Source: Lithobates sylvaticus (taxonomy: Eukaryota; Chordata; Amphibia; Anura; Ranidae). Taken from it: a DNA stretch of 64,000 bases. The notes under the pieces were generated by a model. It saw nothing but the letters and a program-made list of their open reading frames with translations, had not been told where the DNA came from and ran no database searches. The stretch covers positions 608,409,721 to 608,473,720 of the forward strand of contig CM053029.1 in assembly GCA_028564925.1 (NCBI GenBank), given 5' to 3'. A program made the translations under genes and the position numbers. Of this stretch, positions 22,503 through 34,430 are shown in pieces; the stretch's first letter is position 1, and each line of letters opens with the position of its first letter.

Positions 22503-23452
22503 CATTCTTCTAAGGTCCCTGGTGCCCAACCTGTGGCCTTTATGATGTGTGGCCCTCGGACCTCAACAGTTTGTAGTGAGAACATTGATCAGGGTAATAG
22601 CAATGATCTCTACCACCCCCATGTAACATCTTCCCAGTTTTGTATCGTCTTCTGTAGCATAGTCCCAGCCAGCAACATATCTACCCCATACAAATTGTGC
22701 CCCTTCCTTGGTGCGGTGGGCTGGGAGTTCTTGCCTTGCCGCCTCTTTTAGCAATCTCCAAGCACAGCACTTTGGAAGCCATCTCTACAGCCGTCATTGG
22801 TAAATATGATTGTATATTGCTAATTAATGTGTCTACATTACATATATATTGTTGTTCAAATGTATGTTCTTTCACATTATATTTTCTTGTAGAGTTCTTG
22901 TACTCCTTTCCCCCTGAAGAAGACCTCTACTGCTAATGGTCGAAACGCGTCAGTATTTCTTAGTGTGATTATATATACCTATACCATACTATGTTTTTTA
23001 TGTACATTGTACATGTATATTACTATGATGTATGTGCCATGGCTTCATCTACAGAGCTCATGTTTTAACACAATCTATATTGTAGGATATTTTTTCTACC
23101 TATATTTGAATTTTTGGCGGCAACTCAAAACCCCATGGGGAAACCCTTCCTATTTATATTCCATTTGGGAGTGCAGCAATCCTTATCTCACTACTAGTTT
23201 CGCTTTCTCTTTTTCCCCCCATACAAATTGTCGTTGGCAAAAAATTGGGGCGTCTCGCCTTCGGCAGGAGACTGTCCCCAGCCAACAATGCATCCTCTCC
23301 TCACTCTCTGACCCTCATTTCCTCTATTAGTTCTGCAGTCTCTGACAGTCCTCCCAAGCATTACATATACTGAACATTGTGTGGCCCTTTGGTGATGTCA
23401 GGGGCCACATTTGAGGCCCACTTTAGCTCATAAGTTGGACCTCCACTGGTCT
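22503..23452 (+). mobile_element. Dispersed element with hairpin-ACGCGT module (left copy)
   Basis: It begins near CTGGTGCCCAACCTGTGGCC and ends around TCATAAGTTGGACCTCCACT, whose words recur in the hAT element at 26273. The middle holds CTGAAGA-hairpin-GAAACGCGTC at 22914-22951. It may be a composite of a hAT fragment and a Penelope-like fragment. The right counterpart is 44142-45074. Confidence 0.45.
22914..22951 (+). ncRNA. Hammerhead-core-like module, probably decayed
   Basis: CTGAAGA (22914-22920) is followed by an unpaired A, stem GACC/GGTC (22922-22925 with 22938-22941) and GAA. The palindrome ACGCGT (22945-22950) and C (the expected cleavage base) follow. The strands that should form stem I do not pair, so I doubt activity. 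The right-copy version is at 44538-44575. Confidence 0.3.
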
Positions 23453-23661
23453 AAGCAGTCTTGAAAATGTAACTGTTGCTTAAAAAAAAAGAAGAAAAAG
23501 ACAGTACTGAACTGTGTCTCTGCATATGGGGAAAGCACTGGCTCATATCAAGATCTTAAAATATGGGCTCACTGAAATTACATTACATAATACTTTCCCT
23601 TTAAGAGTTGGAGGAGGAGCTTCGGAACCACCAGCCTATCAGTATATATACATACATGTAC

Positions 23662-23780
23662 CTTGCCGTACGAAGGTTTGACTGGTATCCAGCAATATCT
23701 CACAGCCCTCCACAATCATCCTCTCAATGGCCAGATTCTTCCGGATATTTTCAGTTTCGCTGACTTCATCATGCATTATT
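23662..23780 (-). CDS. rasgrf1: rasgrf1 exon, end of DH domain (left copy, block exon 2)
   Basis: The 119-nt exon has acceptor TTTTAG and donor GTACAT. It starts with one base completing Arg, then encodes [39 protein letters not shown] and one base of Gly. This is the last helix of the DH fold and the linker into PH2. [15 protein letters not shown] is the RASGRF1 form; RASGRF2 has SDTENIRK. It differs from the right copy at one position, CGG versus AGG, both Arg. Confidence 0.92.
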
Positions 23781-23843
23781 CTAAAAGAAAAAATAAACAT
23801 CGTCTTACTTTACGGTATGGAGGAGTTCAGTTGCTGCTCTTAA

Positions 23844-24781
23844 CCACTTCAGCCCCCGGACCAATTGGCAGCCAAAGGACCAGGCCCCTTTTTTGCGATT
23901 CGGCACTGCGTCGCTTTAACTGACAATTGCGCGGTCGTGTGCGACGTGGCTCCCAAACAAAATTGGCGTCCTTTTTTTCCCACAAATAGAGCTTTCTTTT
24001 GGTGGTATTTGATCTCGCCCCTGCGGTTTTTATTTTTTGCGCTATAAACAAAAATAGAGCGACAATTTTGAAAAAAAAAAAATGCAATATTTTTTGCTTT
24101 TTGCTATAATAAATATATAAAAAAACATATTTTTTCCGCAGTTTAGGCCGATACGTATTCTTCTAGATATTTTTGGTAAAAAAAAAAAAAAAAAAAAAAA
24201 TCGCAATTAGCGATTATTGATTGGTTTGCGCAATAAGTTATAGCGTTTACAAAATAGGGGATAGTTTTATAGCATTTTTATTAATATATTTTTTTTTTTT
24301 ACTAGTAATGGCGGCGATCAGCGATTTTTATTGTGATCAATGCTATTTAAATGCATTGATTCCTGTATAAATGACAGTTGTAGTGAAAGAGTTAACCACT
24401 TAGGGGGAGGGGAGGGGTTATGGGCGGTGACGTGTTGTGTTTTTTTACATTAGGGGGCGGGGCTGACGTCTGACGTCATTGATCGGCTTTCCCGATGACA
24501 GGGAACAGCCAATCAATGACAGGCAGTGTAGGAAGCGCGGGGAGAGGTTTGTTTACACAGACCTCTCCCCGTTCTTCAGCTCAGTGACCCGATCGCGGGA
24601 CACCAGCGGCGATCGGGTCCGCTGGTCCCGCGGCCGGGGTCACGGAGCTCCCGACAGGGTCGCGAGCGCGCCGCTGGCGCGACCCACGGGCAGGCTTTTA
24701 AAGGGCCACGTACAGGTACGTGATTTTGCCTGCCCGTGCCATTCTGCTGACGTATATATGCAGTGGGCGGTCGGGAAGCGG
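23844..24781 (-). mobile_element. TTAA-flanked element (left copy only, inverse orientation)
   Basis: It is flanked by TTAA at 23840-23843 and 24782-24785. On the plus strand it begins CCACTTCAGCCCCCGGACC and ends GGTCGGGAAGCGG, the reverse of 20097-21038. The right copy has a clean single TTAA at about 45461 in GCTCTTAAAGTGG. The interior keeps all landmarks of the family and looks complete, about 938 bp. Confidence 0.9.
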
Positions 24782-24785
24782 TTAA

Positions 24786-25200
24786 AGTGGTCCTAAAGGC
24801 TGAAGGTTTTTTTTACCTTCATGTATTTCATGCATGAAGGTTAAAAAAAACACCTGTGTGCGGCAGCCCCTCCCTAATACTTACCTGAGCCCCATCGCGA
24901 TCCAGCAATGTGCACGAGAGCCTTTGCTCTCCAGGGACTCTGTCTCCTCATTGGCCAGTGAGCCAATGAGAAGAGGGGGGGGGGGCGGGGCCAAGTTGTA
25001 GCTCTGTGTTTGTATGGACACGCAGAGCAGCAGCTCGGGAGCGAGCCTGCTCAAATAGCCCCACAGGAAGTGGTTTGCTCTAGGAGGCACTAGGCAGGAG
25101 GGAGGGGCCAGAAGCAACGGCAGAGGGACCTGAGAAGAGGAGGCCCTGCTGTGAGATATTATATCAAGAATTGTAATTACGTGCCCCTGTTAAACGGGGG
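24786..25200. repeat. Dispersed repeat start
   Basis: The AAAGTGGTCCTAAAGGCTGA start followed by TACTTACCTGAGCCCCATCG is typical of the same broad repeat class as 2245 and 7054. The right counterpart is 45460-45850. No exon is seen. Confidence 0.45.
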
Positions 25201-25304
25201 CATAAAAATTGGGCCTTAGGTGGTGGTGGTGGTGGCACAACACTGTAAAGCCTCACAGATACTTTTGTTGAGCGCAGGAGCAGGCCCCGCTGTGAAATAT
25301 TAGA

Positions 25305-25499
25305 TCCTGGGTGACAGAGGATGAGGAGGATGAGGAAGATGAGGAGGATGAGGAGGGCTTTGATATCCATTCCACCAACTCTTCTGCATGTTGTGGCTCA
25401 ACTGCAGAAAAAAAGGACAAGCGTGCCCCACGGCCACGTGCTGAGGATGCACCGTGTCCACGTAGACACAGAGCCTGCTTGCCCTTTAGTGTCATGTGA
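25305..25499 (+). repeat. Repeat-borne short acidic/basic open frame
   Basis: The frame reads TEDEEDEEDEEDEEGFDIHS and then a Lys/Arg-rich part ending RHRACLPFSVM and a stop. It occurs three times in the window (also 45953-46144 and 48567-48758) with only a two-codon difference. The GATGAGGAG runs explain the acidic part. It sits in a dispersed repeat followed by GTAGTAGCAACTGCAC units. I do not recognise a protein family. It could be the tail of a transposon protein. Confidence 0.4.
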
Positions 25500-25559
25500 G
25501 CGTCTGCCTCTCCTTGGTGGCCTTCTGGACATGCTGTAAATGTTGTTTAGCAAAACCAC

Positions 25560-26135
25560 ACTACACTGTATTGTGTACTGTGTACACCAGCAGAAAAGTA
25601 GTAGCAACTGCACTAGGGGTGCACGGAACTGTGCACACCAACAGAAGTGCAATAACAACTATGGGTGCACTGTATGTATTGTGTATTGTGTACACCACCA
25701 GAAAAGTAGTAGCAACTGCACTATGGGGGCACGGTACTGTGTACACCGCCTGAAGTATATTATAAAAAGTACACCAGGAACAGCCTGCAGTCAGATATAG
25801 CTAAACTGGATACAGTGGAGATTATATATATACATACATACATACATACACAAACAACACAAGACTATCTGTACATATATATTATACACTGCAGCTAACT
25901 GAATCACCTGCCTGCCTGAAGTATAATAGAAAAAGTACACCAGGAACAGCCTGCAGTCAGATATAGCTAAACTGGATACAGTGGAGATTATATATATACA
26001 TACATACATACACAAACAACACAAGACTATCTGTATATATATATTATACACTGCAGCTAACTGAATCACCTGCCTGCCTGAAGTATAATAGAAAAAGTAC
26101 ACCAGGAACGGCCTGCAGTCAGATATAGCTAAACT
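25560..26135 (+). repeat. Irregular tandem repeats of a dispersed element
   Basis: Units with TGTGTACACC and AGTAGTAGCAACTGCAC (25580-25745) are followed by units of about 165 bp. The latter start AAAAAGTACACCAGGAACAG and end in CTGAATCACCTGCCTGCCTG (25760-26135, more than two units). The right copy has the same parts with different microsatellite lengths. Confidence 0.6.
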
Positions 26136-26151
26136 GGATACAGTGGATAGA

Positions 26152-26268
<117 letters not shown>

Positions 26269-26272
26269 AGAC

Positions 26273-27138
26273 CAGGGGTGCCCAACCAGTGGCCCGGGGG
26301 CCACATGTGGCCCACGGAGCCCTCTGATGTGGCCCTCGACCTCCTGCTCTAAGATGGCAGGTTGGCAACCCGCCATCCCAGAGCAGAAGTTTTGTGAACG
26401 AAGCCGCTGGTAGTGGAAGCAAGTGGTTGCAGAGCAGAGCCACATAAGCCAATGCTTCCTGTATAGCGCCCGCTCCCGTCACAGGCGGAGTGATACCAAA
26501 TGCACTCCGCCTGGGACAGCAACAGCCAGCAAAACCAGAATGGAAGATGGTTATTAAAGGTAAGTTTACTACTAAATTCACAGTATATATGGATATATCT
26601 GTTTTGCAGTGGTTACTGCGCTGCTTTCAAAATGATCCGCAGGTGCAGAGCAGCTGCGGGTTACCTGCATTGAGCCATAGACTTCTGTTATTACTTGCGG
26701 GTTTGTTGCACCTTCAGAAAGTGCGCCACACCTGCAGGATATAATCGAAGTTTACGACAAAGTGCAGCTAACCCACAGAAAATCCACAGGTTCACTGCGC
26801 TGCACCCGCGGTTCGGGCAAATCGCAGCGCATCACTGTGAAAGCAGCCTTAGGTCCCTTTCACATGATTGGTCTGACCCAATCGGACTTACTATTCACCT
26901 CTATAGAGCAGCAGATGTAAACGGACTTGTGTCTATTTACACCCGCCTACCTAAAAAAAAGAAAGGGATCTGCCCCTTCCATCTGGGCGAATCGGATTGG
27001 ATCAGAGGGCCCATAGAATAGAGTGGGCTGTGTCCGTGGACACGGACCTGTCATCCTCCCTCCCCGCTCATTGTGGGCCGCGACCAGTTACCAATTTGCT
27101 TAAGTGGCCCTCGCTCTTCAAAAGGTTGGGCACCCCTG
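26273..27138. mobile_element. hAT-like MITE (left copy only)
   Basis: The ends are CAGGGGTGCCCAACC and GGTTGGGCACCCCTG. The 8-bp flanks CACTAGAC (26265-26272) and CATTAGAC (27139-27146) match at seven positions, as expected of a hAT target duplication. The interior has no transposase. The equivalent place in the right copy lacks it. Confidence 0.8.
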
Positions 27139-27164
27139 CATTAGACTATCTGTATATATATATT

Positions 27165-27620
27165 AGATACACTGCAGCTAACTGAATAACCTGCCTGCCT
27201 GCTCAATCTAATTGACACTCTCTCTCCGTCCACGCCAACGACACGCTACACGGGGCCGACGTGCAGGCAGCCTTATATAGTGTGGGCGTGGACTTAGTCC
27301 CCCCTGAGCCATGATTGGCAAAAGGCACCCTGCCTTTGACCAATTATGGCTCTCTTAGCTGAGGGCGCTGGGATTGGCATGCAGGTCATGGTGCATGCTT
27401 TGGCCAATCATCATACAGCAATGCACTGCGCTCCCAAAGTGAATTATGGGCCGCTACGCAGCGCTCGAATTTGGCGCGAACGCCCCATAATGTTAGGTTT
27501 TCGACGAACAGGGGAGCAGCCAATGTTCAAGTCGAACTCATGTTCGACCCGAACAGAGAGCTCATCCCTAATCACCACAAATGTAAGGGAGCAATCTTCC
27601 CGCTGACCATCACACTAAAT
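27165..27620 (+). repeat. 3' part of a dispersed element ending GTTCGACCCGAACAGAGAGC
   Basis: It shares CCGACGTGC(A/C)GGCAGCC, GCTGAGGGCGCTGGGATTGG and the terminal AGAGCTCATCCCTAATCACC with 54373-54720 in the right copy. The left-copy sequence is uninterrupted, whereas the right copy has an L1-like LINE inserted just upstream. Confidence 0.5.
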
Positions 27621-28220
27621 GTATCATGAGTTGTAGATATAGTCATTGTTAGCAGAGGGCTCCCTGAGACTGGAAAGTTATTTCAAGGGTTCCTCTGTGT
27701 TGAAAAGATTTGAGAAAGGCTGGTCTACACCATCCAGTGGCCAGCGCCATCCCTGGAACATGCATGTCTAATGGGTGTCCAGGGATGCGTTCCTTCACTT
27801 TTGCAACCAGCAGGCACCTGGATGTGATCACCCCCCCTGCTGGCTGTCATGAAGAACTGCAAATAATAAAAAAAAAAAAAAGTGGCAGCCACATCTACAG
27901 GGATGGAAAGGGGGACATGTACACATTTTCAAAGTAAGAAAAAAAATATTTCAACATTACGAATACAGAGTTGTGAGTCGGCTATTAATACTTAATGTAA
28001 TGAATGTGACTTTAGTACTCCTTTAGGCTGTACCTGCAGAACAGCACGTTTCACCGCCCCAAAAATACAGTTATTGGTATTCTGTCACACCACCCTAACC
28101 ACACCCTGTACCACCTGGGCGCACCCTTTGCCAACTGGCATTAGTGGCTGTCCTGGGACATAATGAAGGGTTGGCAAATATAAAAATAAAAAAAACAACG
28201 CACACACATTCTTATCTCAC

Positions 28221-28330
28221 CTTGACAGCTCTTCCAGCTTGGATTTGGCATAATCTAGGCTGTTACGTTCAACGTGTTCATGAGGCGTGTGAGCGAGGAG
28301 CTCATGTAGAGTCAGGATATAACGAGGAAT
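28221..28330 (-). CDS. rasgrf1: rasgrf1 exon, DH domain (left copy, block exon 1)
   Basis: The 110-nt exon has acceptor TTCTTAG and donor GTGAGA. It begins in phase 0 with [20 protein letters not shown] and continues [16 protein letters not shown] plus two bases of Arg. [12 protein letters not shown] is a hallmark of the RASGRF DH domain, and [15 protein letters not shown] is the RASGRF1 form. It is identical to the right copy at all 110 positions. In transcription order it follows block exon 5 of the right copy, to which it could be spliced without loss of frame. Confidence 0.93.
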
Positions 28331-28418
28331 CTAAGAAAAGAAGACGAGAAGATTCATTGAAGCTCTTATAGGTGATAATGTGTCCAACAGGGGCATATGT
28401 ACAGGGGGCCGCCATAGC

Positions 28419-28852
28419 GTGTGGATAGAGGAATCACTTTTTTTGCATTCAGTCCACAAATCGTATGTATTGGAAGAGTTTTATTTTTTAATTATTGTTC
28501 TGAGGTTTACACATGTCTGTGAGAGACTTTACTTATGTGGCTCAGCATTGTAAGCATATTTTATGGGTACAAGAAAGTTCGGGATTGGCTTGCAGAATAG
28601 GTGGCAACCCTACCTCCTACCCATGCGTTCCCCCTCCCCCCGTACGCCTGGGTAGGAGGTAGGGTTGCCACCTTTTCTGCAAGCCAATCCCGAACTTTCT
28701 TGTACTCATAAAATATGCTTACAATGCTGAGCCACATAAGTAAAGTCTCTCACAGACATGTGTAAACCTCAGAACAATAATTAAAAAATAAAACTCTTCC
28801 AATACATATGATTTGTGGACTGAATGCAAAAAAATGATTCCTCTTTCCACAC
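28419..28852. repeat. Near-perfect inverted duplication, 205-bp arms (left copy only)
   Basis: Arms 28419-28623 and 28649-28852 are reverse complements with very few mismatches, separated by 25 nt (ATGCGTTCCCC... to GTACGC). The right copy has only the right-hand arm (from about 55585) and a different 27-nt sequence where the left-hand arm would start. The left-hand arm is therefore a local inverted copy made in this duplicate. Confidence 0.9.
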
Positions 28853-29490
28853 AAATTAGGTGGATGGAGAAATTTCCTCCCTCCTTAGGGGGATGGGGGG
28901 GGGGCAGAGGACCTGGCCATTTCTGATTAGTGCTCTGTGTGACGAATCAACAGATCGTCCGACTCTGTGGAGGGGCAGAGATCCCGCTGACTGGGGGGGA
29001 GGGGGGGTAGTAGAGTGTTCCTCCTGCCTGGGACAGTTAGCCACAGTTCAGTGTGAATAAATGTGTTCGGGTTTGTCTGAAACCTGGACACTTGGTCAAC
29101 AACCCGGACTGTCCGGGTGAATCCTACAATGGTGGCAACCCTAGTAGGAGGGCAGCGGCATGTAGAGGAACCGATCCCTCCATGAAGCCTCCGAATGCCC
29201 GCTTCTCCTCCTCTCCCTCCCACAGACATTCAAAAGCTGCAGGAGGGAAATGGCGGGGATCAGTTCCTCCGCATGCCGGTCCCACCGCCTACCTATCCTT
29301 GTCCTGCCGCCCCAGAGCTCATGTGTCCTTCCCGGCCCCCCCCCCCCCCCGGAATTTCCCCCTCCCACCAGCCGCTGCAGGGGATCTGTCAGGATGGAGA
29401 GCGGGCAAAGAGCCGGTAAATTTGTCATTTACCGGCCCCTTGTTTTATCGAATAGAGTCAGTGATTGGTATCGATCACTGACTTTTTTTT
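28853..29490. other. Intron sequence, nothing recognised
   Basis: This is collinear with 55795-56435. It carries several G/C homopolymers and short frames without family resemblance. No exon is found. Confidence 0.4.
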
Positions 29491-29498
29491 TTCTTTAA

Positions 29499-29700
29499 CC
29501 AATTAAAGACCGGAAGATTTTCCCCCTTTATGATCAGGTAATGTTTTGCGATACAGCACTGTGTCGCTTTAACTGACAATTGCGCGGTCGTGTGACGCTG
29601 TACACAAATAAAATTGAGGTCCCTTTTTTCCCCACAAATAGAGCTTTCTTTTGGTGGTATTTGATCACCTCTGCGGTTTTTATTTTTTGCACTATAAAAA
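29499..29700 (-). mobile_element. Truncated TTAA-family element
   Basis: It follows TTTAACC and contains CTTTAACTGACAATTGCGCG and CTTTCTTTTGGTGGTATTTG in inverse orientation to 20097-21038. It is cut off by the Tc1 remnant. The right copy has the same fragment at 56438-56655. Confidence 0.7.
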
Positions 29701-30365
29701 AAAAAAAAAAAAGTGTGACAATTTTGTCATGTTACAACCAAAATGTAAATGTATTTTATTGGGATTTTATGTGATAGACCAACACAAAGCGTCACATAAT
29801 TGTGAAGTGGAAGAAAAATGATACAAATAAATGTGAAAACTGTGGGGGGGGGGGGGGCATTTGTATTCAGCCCCCTGTGTGTCATTTAATCTCAGTGGCA
29901 CATAATTGTAAAATGGAAGGTAAATGATAAATGGTTTTCAATTTTTTTTACAAATAAATATGTGAAAAGTGTGGGAGGGGGGGGGGGGCTCTTTTGTATG
30001 GCGCCCCCCTGAGTCAGTACTTTGTAGAACCCCCTTTCTCTGCAATTACAGCTGCAAGTCTTTTTGGGGATGTCTCTACCAGCTTTGCAAATCTAGAGAG
30101 GAAATTTTTGTCCATTTTTCTTTGTAAAATATCTCAAGCTCTGTCATATTGGATGGAGAGCGTCTGTGAACAGCAATTTTCACGTCTAGCCACAGATTCT
30201 CAATGGGATTTAGGTCTGGACTGTGACTGGGCCATTCTAACACCTGAATATGCTTTGATCTAAACCATTCCATTGTAGCTCTGGCTGGATGTTTCGGGTC
30301 GTTGTCCTGCTGGAAGGTGAACCCCCTCCCCCCCCCCCCAGTCTCAAGTCTTTTGCCGACTCTAA

Positions 30366-30779
30366 TGCCGCGTACACACGATCGGAATTCTTGTCGAAAA
30401 AAGCTCTGACGGTTTTTCCGACGGAATTCTGACGGAATTCCGCTCAAACTGTCTTGCCTACACACGGTCACACCAAAATTCCGACGGTCAATAACACCGC
30501 GACATACAACACGTTCGACAGCACTATAAAAAGGGAAGTTTAATACTTTTGAGCATGCGTCAAATTGTTTCCGAGCATGCGTCGGAATTTTGCGTGTCGG
30601 AATTGCATACACACGATCAGAAAATCCGATAGAAAGGTTTTCCGTCTGAAAAATTAAGAACAGGTTCTCAATCCAAAGTCCGTCGGATATGCCAACAGAA
30701 AAAGTCCAATGGGCGTACACACGGTCGGAAAATCCGATGAAAAGCTCCCATCGGAAATTCCGACCGTGTGTACGCCGCA
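30366..30779. mobile_element. Harbinger-like MITE in the Tc1 remnant (first)
   Basis: The ends are TGCCGCGTACACACGATCGG and CCGACCGTGTGTACGCCGCA, with TAA on both sides (30363-30365 and 30780-30782). It is inserted in the transposase region of the Tc1 remnant. The interior is built of TCCGAC/GTCGGA words. Confidence 0.8.
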
Positions 30780-30797
30780 TAACAGGTTTTCTTCTAA

Positions 30798-31376
<579 letters not shown>

Positions 31377-31394
31377 TCAAGACACTGTAATGTA

Positions 31395-31550
31395 TCCTGT
31401 ATGTATACAATGTATTATATAATATATTCTGTATATATATATTCAATGTATTATATAATGTTACCTGTATGTATACAATGTATTATATAATATATTCTGT
31501 ATATATATTCAATGTATTATATAATGTTACCTGTATGTATACAATGTATC
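31395..31550. repeat. ~67-bp AT-rich tandem repeat, 2.3 units
   Basis: The unit begins CCTGTATGTATACAATGTAT and contains ATATTCTGTATATATAT. It lies immediately beyond the Tc1 remnant. Confidence 0.8.
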
Positions 31551-31650
31551 TATTTCTCCATTGAAGAGAAGGAAAAAAACACAGATTGGCTGTCACAATG
31601 CTCAGTCACTGTATAGCCTATCACAGGCTATAACAGTGTTAAGGTGGTAG

Positions 31651-32215
31651 CAGTGGCGGCTGGTGCTCAAAATTTTTTGGGGGGCGCAAACAAATGGAAA
31701 AGTACTGAAAAAAAAAAAAAACATCAATTGCAGCCTCACTGTGCCCATCAAATGCAGCCACTTGTACCCCATCAAATGCAGCCAATGTGACCCCCGCCTG
31801 CCCGCTGTCTGCCTGGCACTTACCCCACCTTGGTCAGGCAGCGAGAGACGGCGGCGAGCTTTGTGGGATGAGCAGCAGGTCCTCCATGCTTCTCTGCGTC
31901 TCTTCTTACATTACGCTATGGGGCCAATGGGATCGCCTCTGCCTTCAGCCAATCAGGTGACAGGTATTAGACCCGTGCTTTCTGATTGGCGGAGAGGTGG
32001 TTCAGTGTTAGAAAAGCAAATATTAATTTGCTTTTCTAACACATCTGGGTGGGCTCTGGACGCAATGCTCTGCGCTCCGAGTCCCCCTTTTTAGAAGCCT
32101 ATTATAGCCTATGGCTCTAATCGGGTGTTTAAAAAAAAAAACACCCCGCTGCTGTAATTCAGGCGCCCGGCGTCCGAATCAGGGCTGGACGCCTGACTAG
32201 GGGGTGGCAAATGCA
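31651..32215 (+). mobile_element. Dispersed element at the right edge of the left copy
   Basis: It begins CAGTGGCGGCTGGTGCTCAA. It includes the 32-bp palindrome around 32009-32040 (AAAGCAAATATTAATTTGCT core) and ends GGGGGTGGC. The right copy at 58430-59066 lacks the first part but continues to GGACGCACCACCACTG, whose inverse resembles the 5' end. It is probably a non-autonomous DNA transposon with CAGTGG ends. The duplication edge falls inside it. Confidence 0.55.
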
Positions 32216-32267
32216 TATGGTGCATCAACATGAGGGTTTACAACCCATTTAAGCAAATTTGGGAGAG
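32216..32267. other. Junction between the two 25-kb copies
   Basis: About 50 bp of sequence, with GGGTTTACAACCCATTTAA, lies between the end of the left copy and the start of the right copy. It resembles the inverse of the GTGGTTGTAAA repeat start, so the breakpoint probably lies in dispersed repeats. Confidence 0.55.
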
Positions 32268-32319
32268 GAGGTTGTAGCTCTTATCCTTTGCTCTGTGGTA
32301 TAGTCTAAAGTGGACCTAA

Positions 32320-32566
32320 GGCCCCTTTCACACTTGTGCAACTTCAAAGTCACGCAATTTTACCATGATTTTGCAGCGATTTTGCCGCGATTTCAAGGAA
32401 TGCCTGTGTAAGTGCATCAAAATCGGACCAAAGTAGTGCAGGGACTACTTTGAAGTCGGAACGACTTGAAGTGGTACTAATATGAATGGTTGTCATTGGG
32501 AATCATGGGGAAGGACTTGTCATGCTACCAAATCGTGGGACAAGTCGTATAAGTGTGAAAGGGGCC
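32320..32566. mobile_element. Harbinger-like MITE (right copy only)
   Basis: The ends are GGCCCCTTTCACACTTGTGC and ATAAGTGTGAAAGGGGCC, flanked by TAA at 32317-32319 and 32567-32569. The left copy has the empty site GACCTAAGGCTTTG near 7493-7506. Confidence 0.85.
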
Positions 32567-32734
32567 TAAGGCTTTGTTCACCCCTTACATGTAGGGTAGC
32601 AGCCCATTTATTTCAATGGGTCACCCTAGAGGCAAAAAAAAGCGCATCTGCTAAATGGCAGCGCATTTAGAATAAGCTCACAACTGCCAACGTGCAGTAG
32701 AGTGAGCCTAAAGGCTTCCGCCCACAAAATTCCA

Positions 32735-34430
32735 CTGAAACTGCCCTACTAAAACTCACCAAAGACCTACTAACTGCTAAAACCAATGGCCGGTACTCCA
32801 TACTCCATACTCCCACTCTTGGACCTTTCTGCTGCCTTCGACAGCTTGGCCTCCGTGATTCTTCTTTTTCCTGGTTCTCCTCCTCCTACCTATCTCAGCG
32901 CACTTTTAGTGTCACTTACAACTCCATCTCCTCCACTCCTCTTCCTCTTTCTGTTGGGGTTACCCCAAGGCTCCGTCCTTGGGGCCCCTCCTATTCTCGC
33001 TCTATACCTCTTCCTTGGGCCAGTTGATAACCTCCCATGGCTTCCAATACCACCTCTATGCCAACGACACTCAGATCTATCTCTCCACTCCTCAACTCAC
33101 CCCCTCCATCTCCTCAACTCACCCCCTCCATCTCCTCAACTCACCCCCTCCATCTCCTCAACTCACCCCCTCCCCCCCCCTCCATCTCCTCAACTCACAC
33201 CCCCTCCATCTCCTCAACTCACACCCTCCATCTCCTCACAGATCTCAAACTTACTGAATGACATATCAGTATGGATATCACACCACTTCCTCAAACTCAA
33301 TCGTTCTAAATCTGAGCTTGTAATATATCCTCCTCTCCGATCTCCTCCCCCCCCCATGACTTTACTATTGAGATCAACAACACAACCATTGGTCCCTCCA
33401 CACATGGCAGGGTCCTGGGTGTCATCCGTGACTCTGACCTCTCCTTCAGCCCCAATATCCAATCACTGGCTAAATCCTGCCGCCTTCACCTCCAACATCT
33501 CCAGAATTCCACCCTTCCTGACTAATGACACCACAAAGCAACTCATTCACTCCTTGATTATTTCCCACCTTGACTACTGCAACTCCCTCCTTAATGGCCG
33601 ACCCTTTCACAGGCTCCTCCCTCTTTCAGCCTATTATGAATGCTGCTGCTAGACTAATACACCTGACTAACCAATCCGTGACTGCCGTCCCTCTCTGCCA
33701 ATCCCTTCACTGGCTTACACTACTGCCCCAGCTACATCACCAACCTCATCTGCAGAAATCGCCCAAATCGTCCCCTCCGCTCCTCCCAGGACCTCCTGCT
33801 CTCTAGCTCCCTTGTTACCTCCTCCCATGCTCGCCTTCAGGACTTCTCCAGAGCCTCTCCCATCCTCTGGAACTCCCTGCCCCGGTATATCCGATCAGAC
33901 CCTACCCTGTCCACCTTTAGGGGATCCCTGAAAACTCATTTATTCAGGGAAGCCTATCCCACACCCACCTAAGAGCCACCCCCATCAGATCACCCCCCCC
34001 CCACAGCGATTATCTTTTGTACCACCTCCCCCTCCCTTTAAATTGTAAGCACCACAAGCAGGGCCCCTCCTATTCCTTCTGTATTGAACAGTATTGTAAT
34101 TGTACTGTGCAGTGGATTTTTTTTTGGGGGGGGGGGTGGGCAAACAGTATGGTCAGTCACACTTACCCCATCACCGGCTTCCCCTGCTTGGCAGCCTCCC
34201 ATTCTCCTGCGGCCTCCCATTCCCCCGGTCATCGCGGCGGCTTCTGTTTCCCCCCTCCTCCTTGGAGCCAAACAGAAAACCGGTTTCACACCCGCTTCTG
34301 ATTGGCCAGATCGAGGATCAGTGTTTCAACAGCAAATATTAATTTGCTGTTGTAACACACCTGGATGGGCTCATACTCTACGACCCGAACCCACCCTATT
34401 TTGAAGCCTATTAGAGCCTCTAGAGTCCTG
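32735..34430 (+). mobile_element. L2-like LINE remnant (right copy, without the big insertions)
   Basis: The content matches 7655-11270: [27 protein letters not shown] and [10 protein letters not shown], then DTTKQLIHSLIISHLDYCNS and AAARLIHLTNQSV. Here the reverse transcriptase C-terminal part is contiguous, because the two insertions in the left copy are absent. The 3' end is lost in a deletion. The YANDTQ box has Asn in place of a catalytic Asp in both copies, so it was already dead before the duplication. Confidence 0.78.

Noticed and set aside
22503-23452. Functional hammerhead ribozyme at 22914
   Set aside because: Core strings and stem II are present, but stem I cannot pair and an extra A precedes stem II. 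It is kept only as a motif.
23663-23923. Plus-strand 86-codon frame overlapping a rasgrf1 exon
   Set aside because: It is the antisense of block exon 2. The minus-strand reading has splice sites and clear homology.
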